A DNA stretch of 64,000 nucleotides, taken from positions 37,988,660 through 38,052,659 of the forward strand of contig OY720350.1 of the NCBI GenBank assembly GCA_963082975.1. The letters run 5' to 3'. Under the pieces are notes generated by a model. The model ran no database searches. It saw nothing but the letters and a program-made list of their open reading frames with translations, and had not been told where the DNA came from. Of the stretch, positions 58,087-64,000 are shown in pieces (the stretch's first letter is position 1; each line of letters opens with the position of its first letter). Origin of the DNA: Labia minor. Taxonomy: Eukaryota; Arthropoda; Insecta; Dermaptera; Spongiphoridae. A program made the position numbers and the translations under genes.

Positions 58087-59973
58087 TTAATGAGATGTAT
58101 GCAGTTGTTTTCTTGAAACAAGAATCTCAATATCTGGCTTAATATTGGAAACTTTTAATCTAAGATCCGGCTCTACATTTAATTTGTTTCTATATTTAGA
58201 CTTAATATAAAATAGTACCGAAAAAGCTTGTTCGCATAAATATGTTGTGCAGAATGGAATCAAGTGTTGAAGTGCTTTATTTGCAAGCGCAGGATAATCT
58301 GACCTGAGAAGTAACCAAAAGTTGCTCAATTCAGTTTTGTTAAATTTTAGTTTATAAGTTGTATCACATGATAATTCCACGAGAATATCTTGTTCAAGTG
58401 CAGATAAATGTTTAGCATTTGTAATTTCCATATTAAATGGATCTCTGATCCAGTTATTGCAAGGATCAGGAGTAGAAAAATACTTCCTGAAGTTGCTTTT
58501 CAAAGTAATTAAATGTTCAACAAATAATTGACGCGTTTGAATAAGCAATTTTTCACTGGAGCTTTCTATGAAATCATTGAGAGTTGGAAAAGACTCATAT
58601 ACACCGTTCTGGATGCGTTTCGACCACAAGTGGATTTTTTTAATCATTGCTTCTATTTTATCTTCAACTTTAAATATATTTACAACAGTACCTTGCAGGC
58701 TCAAATTAAGTTCGTTCAATTTTGTAAAAATATCAGTCAAGTAAGCCACCTTAGCTAACCAGATAAAATCATTGAAACATTCGGTCAGTTCAAAATGCGC
58801 ATCTATTAAAAACAATCGTATTTCATCTCGAAGCTCAAAAAGGCGAATTAGTACTTTCCCGCGGGACAACCAACGTACATCTGTATGTAATAATAAATGT
58901 GTATGTTGACTACCCATTTCCTCACACAAAATTTTAAAAACTCTGGAATTAAGTGGACGAGCCTTAATGAAATTGACAATTTTAACTACTTCGTCTAATG
59001 TTCTTTTCAAATCTGGTGACATATTTTTGGCTGCTAATGATTCTCTGTGAATGCAGCAATGATTCCAAACAACCTGAGGCGCAACATTTTTAATAAGAGC
59101 AATCAATCCAGTTCTTGTACCTGACATTGCACGAGCACCATCAGTGCAAATTCCAACACATTTTGGCCACTCTATTTCATTTTCGGTTATAAAATTATTC
59201 AAACTGTTAAATATGTCATTAGCTGTCGTTCGTGAAGGTAGTGAATCACAAAACAATACATCTTCTTGTATTTGATTTTCAAACTCATATCTAATGAAAG
59301 CTAACAAATTGGCATTATTAGTGACATCAGTACTTTCATCCAATTGTAATGAGTAATAGTGACTTTTGCGCACTCTCGATATTAATTCTTCTTTTATATT
59401 ACATGACATGTCTTCAATCCTATTCTTAACCGTATCATTTGATAATGAAATCAAATTTATATCGTTTGCTGCTTTAGTTCCTAACATTATATTTGTAATT
59501 ACTTTTGTAGCAGGAAGAATTATTTGCTCTGCTATATTATGCGGCTTTCCTGCTTTAGCAATAAGTAGAGCTACTTCATATGATGCCATTACTGCTTTCT
59601 TACTCATACCACCAGATCCCGTCTTTACCATCAATTTCTGACTTGAAGTAAGTTCTTCTTTTTTCATTTTAAAAAATTCGATAGACTTACTAACATGCTC
59701 GCTGTGCTTTGTTTGTAAATGACGTCTGAGATTAGCAGGTTTCTTACTTTCATTGGATAAACTTTCCTGACATAGAACGCAGACTGGTCTTTCCACATCA
59801 TTGTTGCAAATATAAGTAAATCCAAATGATAAATAATCATCCGAATATTTTCTAGTTTTGCGTTTCTTGGTAGAGTTTGCTGTTGATGCCTCATCATCTG
59901 ATTCTTTCCGTTTCTGTATTGAACCAGTTTGTAGCCAACGATCCATTTTATGGAGTAATTTATTAACATTCAA
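58087..59973 (-). CDS. hAT transposase with BED zinc finger (ZBED/Buster-like), intact
   Basis: Uninterrupted 628-codon frame from ATG 59973. N-terminus basic (KKRKTRKYSDDYL), then a BED-type finger with CVLC and, about 20 residues on, HLQTKH. The catalytic core shows LQLDESTDVTNNANLLAF (first Asp), GICTDGARAMSGTRTG (second Asp), HCCIHRESLAAK (the CxxH motif) and CEQAFSVLFYIKSKYRNKL (the C-terminal Glu region within the hAT dimerisation domain, preceded by SDYPALANKALQHLIPF). The length and order match ZBED5/SCAND3-type proteins derived from Buster hATs. No frameshift or stop is present. Because TIRs and target duplications remain, it is more likely a young transposon gene than a domesticated host gene. 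Confidence 0.92.
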   Translation of the reverse strand: MNVNKLLHKMDRWLQTGSIQKRKESDDEASTANSTKKRKTRKYSDDYLSFGFTYICNNDVERPVCVLCQESLSNESKKPANLRRHLQTKHSEHVSKSIEFFKMKKEELTSSQKLMVKTGSGGMSKKAVMASYEVALLIAKAGKPHNIAEQIILPATKVITNIMLGTKAANDINLISLSNDTVKNRIEDMSCNIKEELISRVRKSHYYSLQLDESTDVTNNANLLAFIRYEFENQIQEDVLFCDSLPSRTTANDIFNSLNNFITENEIEWPKCVGICTDGARAMSGTRTGLIALIKNVAPQVVWNHCCIHRESLAAKNMSPDLKRTLDEVVKIVNFIKARPLNSRVFKILCEEMGSQHTHLLLHTDVRWLSRGKVLIRLFELRDEIRLFLIDAHFELTECFNDFIWLAKVAYLTDIFTKLNELNLSLQGTVVNIFKVEDKIEAMIKKIHLWSKRIQNGVYESFPTLNDFIESSSEKLLIQTRQLFVEHLITLKSNFRKYFSTPDPCNNWIRDPFNMEITNAKHLSALEQDILVELSCDTTYKLKFNKTELSNFWLLLRSDYPALANKALQHLIPFCTTYLCEQAFSVLFYIKSKYRNKLNVEPDLRLKVSNIKPDIEILVSRKQLHTSH

Positions 59974-60163
59974 CTACAATAATATAAATATAATATAAAT
60001 ATAACGAATTATTATTTACTAGCTATGTTTTAATATGATTTTAAATGAATGTTTTAATATCATTTTAAATGAATGTTTTAAATCATTTTAATAAATGTTT
60101 TAAATCATTTTAAATAAATGATTTAATATAATTTTAAATGAATATTAATTTATATAATAAATA

Positions 60164-60283
60164 TATTTCGTAATTTGATTCTAAAATATTATTAATTTCG
60201 TAATTTGATTCTAAAATATTATTAATTTCGTAATTTGATTCTAAAATATTATTAATTTCGTAATTTGATTCTAAAATATTATT
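60164..60283. repeat. Four 30-bp tandem repeats inside the hAT element
   Basis: Unit ATTTCGTAATTTGATTCTAA plus AATATTATTA, four near-perfect copies, between the transposase start and the right TIR. Confidence 0.9.
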
Positions 60284-60477
60284 AAAATAAATATTTTTTA
60301 TTCATAAAACTAACTTATACTTACATCTCAAAAACAGCCTTTCTGGGAAATTGCAAAATGTGTTTAGTGTTTTTATATAAATAATGATCATGCAAATTAC
60401 ACTAAAAATTAAAAAAATTATTAGCTATAATAAACTATTATTAGCTATAATTTAATTATAATTAATTAAATTAATAA

Positions 60478-60582
60478 AAATAATTTAAAGATACAACTCG
60501 TTGAGAAATGAACTTATAATTAACATTAATAAAAATAATTTAAAGATACAACTCGTTGAGAAATGAACTTATAATTAACATT
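60478..60582. repeat. Tandem duplication, 56-bp period
   Basis: Two copies of a unit with AAAGATACAACTCGTTGAGA and AATGAACTTATAATTAACAT, inside the hAT element left of its right TIR. Confidence 0.88.
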
Positions 60583-61048
60583 TGCTTTAAAACTGTTTAA
60601 AACCCCAGAGTGGACGCTGACAATTTGGGTTTTTCCGGGTAAGACTGTCCCCTCCCCTGGTTTTCCCCAATAACGAAGTGAAAGAAAATATGGCCTCCCC
60701 TTCCGAGCCCCTAAGAGGGGTTATTTTAAAGGAACAATCGAAAAATGATTTTAAATGAATGAATGGATGAAAATTCAAATTTTATATATAGTTTTTTATA
60801 TATGTTTATTTATTCACAAAAAATTAATTGACATAATTATCAATTTAATAAAATAAAATAGTATTATTAATAGTATTAAATTATAGCCGTAATTCTCTAG
60901 GAGGATATAGTTAAACAATGAACTTTAAATATTTATATATGTATATATTTTTACGATGATTTTTTTCCGAGGACCGCGGACCCCCAGTAAAGGCTCCGCG
61001 GACCCCCAGGGGTCCGCGGACCACAGTTTAAGAACCGCTGATCTAAGG

Positions 61049-62909
61049 CAAGCACAGCTTAGGATGCGCAGAATAGGCATGCGCAGTTGAAAAAAAATTT
61101 CCGCTAAAAGTGCTAATGCGACTCGTTACACGAAATTTTGCTCATAAATCAAAACAGAGGATTTAAACTCAACTTCACTGGGTATAGGTACATATTAATT
61201 ATTAATTAGTACTATAGCCTAGCCTTAGATCAAATTTGAGCATAATATTTCAAACTCTAACAAGTTTTTAAATATGAAAAATTTAAATATACCATATAAG
61301 AAGAAATATAATTAAAACGTCTAAAAGGGTTGAAATGAGTTCAAATTCTAAAAGATTTAAAGTATCCAGCTGTCAATTTTGTTTATTTTTAATTTTCCAT
61401 CTCATTTTACACACTCGCTCTGTTTTTATACATTTGCAAATCTCATTCATAAATATCATTATATAATCTGCTATTTAAAAACCATTTTGCATTGAAAATA
61501 TTCAATATCTTATGTATTTTGTTTTAACAATTTTCTTAAGTGTTATGAGGGTTTTTAATATCTTCAGGAATGTTGAAGGTCGTTGAGGTGGAGAGTTTTT
61601 TATTTAATTTTTGTATAATCTCACAATGTCCCATATGACGTGGATATTTTTTCGATTCAAATTTATTCTAATTAACATTCATCATCACCGCCTTATCTTT
61701 ATCCGATATCGTTCGTTGTTTTTGATTTTTTTTTCTCTACGATGTCTACGCTTCGTTTAATATGCATCCGTTGTTGGTTAGGTGGTTTGCCAAATTCAAA
61801 TGGTTTAATTATTCTAATAGACTCAAACACGTGGCAATTTGCCCATAGAGTGGGGGAATAGGACACATTGTCAGTCCATCTATTTTATAAATTTACTAAT
61901 ATATCCTAGAGAGAGTTATACTACATAATTAATATGAAATTAATAGATTTAATCCAATTAAATCTAATTCATATTTAAACTTAAAATAGATACAACCTAA
62001 TAAGAATATTCTTTTATTAAACACTCGTGGTAAAGGTTTAAGTTTATTGATTTATTTGATTTATGCGCATTTTTAGCTGTTACAACATCATCAGAAAATA
62101 TTTTCTCTTAAAGCTCAATCATCAGAAGCTTTGAGAAAAAGAAACTGCCGAAATGCGCATAAAGTAAATGCATAAATTAATTTGAAACTTCAACGAGAGT
62201 GTTAATTAAAATTTATTCTTATGAAGTTGAAATCTTTTAAGTTTAAATTAGTTTGCATAGTTAGAAGATTAATGATGTATAGTTTATTATTCTAGAATAA
62301 GTTATTGAAAATTTAATTGTTTTTCAAAATTTAAACTTAATTTAAATTTTATTGGTCTTGTTGATTTTATTGGTTTTGTGAATGAACATAAGTTTCAGTA
62401 GTATGAATAAGAACTTTCATTTTCACCCCACCAAGATGTATTAGTTAAGTTTTTAAAAATTTATTGAAAATTCTTAAAGTAAATAAAGAAATATTTTATT
62501 TGTTATTGATTTTAAGAGAGAGAGAGAGAGAAAAAGAAAGAGAGATATGCTGAATGATTAATGAATTCAACTAGATCTAATAATCATATTTATATATATC
62601 TAATATGAAATTAATGCTTTGTTTTTCAATCAACAGGCAAATATTGAACTAATTTGTATGTTTTTCGAGGAAATGTGAGATGAAAGTCAATGCCAAGTTC
62701 ATGAAACCATGCAAGGAATATTCCAGATAAAATTTATTGAGTGGTGAGGTCTTTATCGAACAATTATTGATAATAGATGAATATCTATCTTCATTAAATC
62801 TTTCTCTCTCTCTCTTTTTATCTCTATAAAATTTATATACCAACATTTAATAAAAGTGTTGATGTAGGTTTGATATTTATTTGTTAATAAGTTTAATAAT
62901 AGTAGTATG

Positions 62910-62965
<56 letters not shown>

Positions 62966-63330
62966 AGAGAGAGAGAGGAAGAGAATTTAAATTAAATACA
63001 CAATATGTTATATACCATAATGTTTAAAGATTTTTCATTCATTCATTCTTATTCATTATGTTGGAGACAGTATTTTCTCAATTTTCAGCAAATAAAAAAA
63101 ATAGACAGAATTGATTATCAGTAAAAGAAAAGTAAGAAAAAATAAAAACCTCTTATGTTCGTAGTTAAAAAAAAAAATTGTCAAAGTATCGGTCTCTGAT
63201 TACGACCTTCTTCAGAATTAGAAATTGTTAATATTCGAAGATTATATTCATAATTGCTTTATATATATTATTAGGCACAATGTGAATTTCATTGTAATGA
63301 TTATAATACATTCGTAAATGTAGAAAAATT
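61049..63330. other. AT-rich DNA, no gene recognised
   Basis: A less AT-rich part at 61560-61880 has no recognisable exon on either strand. Short inverted segments at about 62020-62215 (GAAAATATTTTCTC; an AATGCGCAT/ATGCGCAT pair) suggest a degraded interspersed repeat. GA tracts occur at 62516-62545. GPCR upstream exons were looked for here and not found. Confidence 0.35.
62906..62982. repeat. TA microsatellite running into GA tract
   Basis: About 50 bp of alternating TA followed by AAAGAGAGAGAGAGAGG. Confidence 0.9.
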
Positions 63331-63955
63331 TATATACATAGGTTCTGTAATAACGAAGGATAATAATCTTCGAGAAGAATTTAAAACGAGGTTGCAATCG
63401 GGAAGCGCATATTATCATGCAGTAAAGGGGCTTATCGCGTCAAAATTATTGACAAAGGGGATAAAAATTAAAATATTTAAAACAATTATTTGGCCGGTTG
63501 TATTATAAGGGTGTGAGGCATGGTCTATGACCCTGGGAGATGAGAGTAGATTTACAGTATATGAGAATAGGATTCTGCAAAGCAATTATGGAACAAAGAA
63601 AGATGAGGTCACCGGGGAATCGCGGAGGCTGCAAAACGAGAAATTGCATGACCTCTATGCATCTTCAGATATAGTTAGAATTATAAAATCGAGAAGGCTG
63701 CGATGGGCAGGGCACGTGGCTAGAATGGGAGAGGAAAGAATGGCGAAAAGTATATTGGCGGGGAGACCGAGTGGGAAACGCCCGCTTGGAAGACCAAGGT
63801 CGCGGTGGGTTGATAATGTAGGAAGGGACGTGAGAGAGATGGCAGAGAGTAGGGATTGGAGTGAGGGTGGTGGCTCAGAATAGGGATACTTGGAGAAGAG
63901 TGGTTGCTGCCGCCAAGAACTTTCGAGTTCCGTAGAGCCATAGAGATTATAATAA
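63330..63955 (+). pseudogene. Best-preserved copy of the recurrent LINE, 3' part of ORF2
   Basis: Plus-strand frame 63527-63883 reads GDESRFTVYENRILQSNYG, KKDEVTGESRRLQNEKLHDL, KSRRLRWAGHVARMGEERMA, then ILAGRPSGKRPLGRPRSRWV. This region downstream of the reverse transcriptase is typical of a LINE common in arthropods (RRLRWAGHVARM...RPLGRPRxRWxDN). Upstream, 63340-63526 holds LIASKLL and IKIFKTIIWPVVL in the adjoining frame; a stop (VVL-stop-GCEAWSM) breaks the frame. The 3' end has AAGAACTTTCGAGTTCC. It is truncated at its 5' end and serves as the reference for the fragments elsewhere in the window. Confidence 0.75.
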
Positions 63956-64000
63956 TTATCATATCGAACAAATACATATCCAAAAACAGAATTAAAGTAT

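Larger units (their letters stand above)
57701..61040 (-). mobile_element. Full-length hAT transposon, 3.34 kb
   Basis: Termini CATAGGTTCTTAAACTTATG (57701) and, inverted, CAGCGGTTCTTAAACTGTGG (61040), with CGGACCCCC motifs repeated just inside both ends. The element is flanked by perfect 8-bp duplications ATCTAAGG (57693-57700 and 61041-61048). One transposase frame, intact, on the minus strand. The right part holds tandem repeats and a GC-rich block at 60595-60740 that may be a nested insertion. The Charlie/Buster-like TIR form and 8-bp duplication define a hAT element. Confidence 0.93.

Noticed and set aside
58087-59973. Host ZBED-type regulatory gene
   Set aside because: The frame lies between intact hAT TIRs with 8-bp target duplications, so a transposon gene is the simpler reading.
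60164-60283. Regular 30-bp repeats as a CRISPR array
   Set aside because: Units are directly tandem without unique spacers and lie inside a eukaryotic hAT transposon.

Overview
This window is from a strongly AT-rich eukaryotic nuclear genome, almost certainly an arthropod and most likely an insect. The genes have many short exons with GT-AG introns and belong to animal families: cortactin, TMCO4/DUF726, a wunen-type lipid phosphate phosphatase and a class A GPCR. The interspersed DNA holds piggyBac, mariner, several hAT families, a Helitron, Helentron-like elements, a Ty3-type LTR element and a non-LTR family of a kind common in arthropods. A very AT-rich hymenopteran would fit, but the species cannot be fixed from this sequence alone.

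Host genes. (1) 5839-6155 (-): the first two coding exons of a wunen/LPP-like phosphatase; the rest is not visible and may lie left of the window. (2) 19730-25515 (-): a TMCO4-like alpha/beta-hydrolase, read as nine exons joining in frame to 588 codons. (3) 30288-35174 (+): a complete cortactin gene, ten exons, 545 codons, with an acidic N-terminus, 5.5 actin-binding repeats, a charged helical stretch and a C-terminal SH3 domain. (4) 40690-47614 (-): the last three coding exons of a class A GPCR (TM4 to the C-tail); exons for TM1-3 were not found and may lie beyond a cluster of transposons.

Mobile DNA fills much of the rest. Two high-copy families, A (five copies) and B (seven copies), have short inverted repeats near both ends, an internal microsatellite and a hairpin just before the 3' end. 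This is the architecture of non-autonomous Helentrons (HINE/DINE-1 type). A paralogous empty site inside the window (36850/36851) shows one family A copy inserted between two T's. A canonical Helitron end (hairpin plus CTAG) is nested in another family A copy. hAT-type elements with 8-bp target duplications occur at 8455, 38197, 38520, 39611 and 57701; the last is 3.34 kb with an uninterrupted 628-codon BED/hAT transposase. Other elements are an LTR retrotransposon at 47815-52183 (near-identical LTRs, reverse transcriptase to integrase deleted), a broken piggyBac at 27713-29200, a deleted mariner at 54411-54890, a TIR-bounded and internally deleted copy of an uncharacterised protein family at 52568-54263, and many fragments of one non-LTR family.

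The remaining stretches (about 14.8-19.7, 25.5-27.4, 54.9-57.7 and 61.05-63.3 kb) are very AT-rich and show no gene I can support. They contain a long inverted repeat at 55984-56607, microsatellites and two coding-like islands (15.4 and 36.1 kb) that I could not identify.
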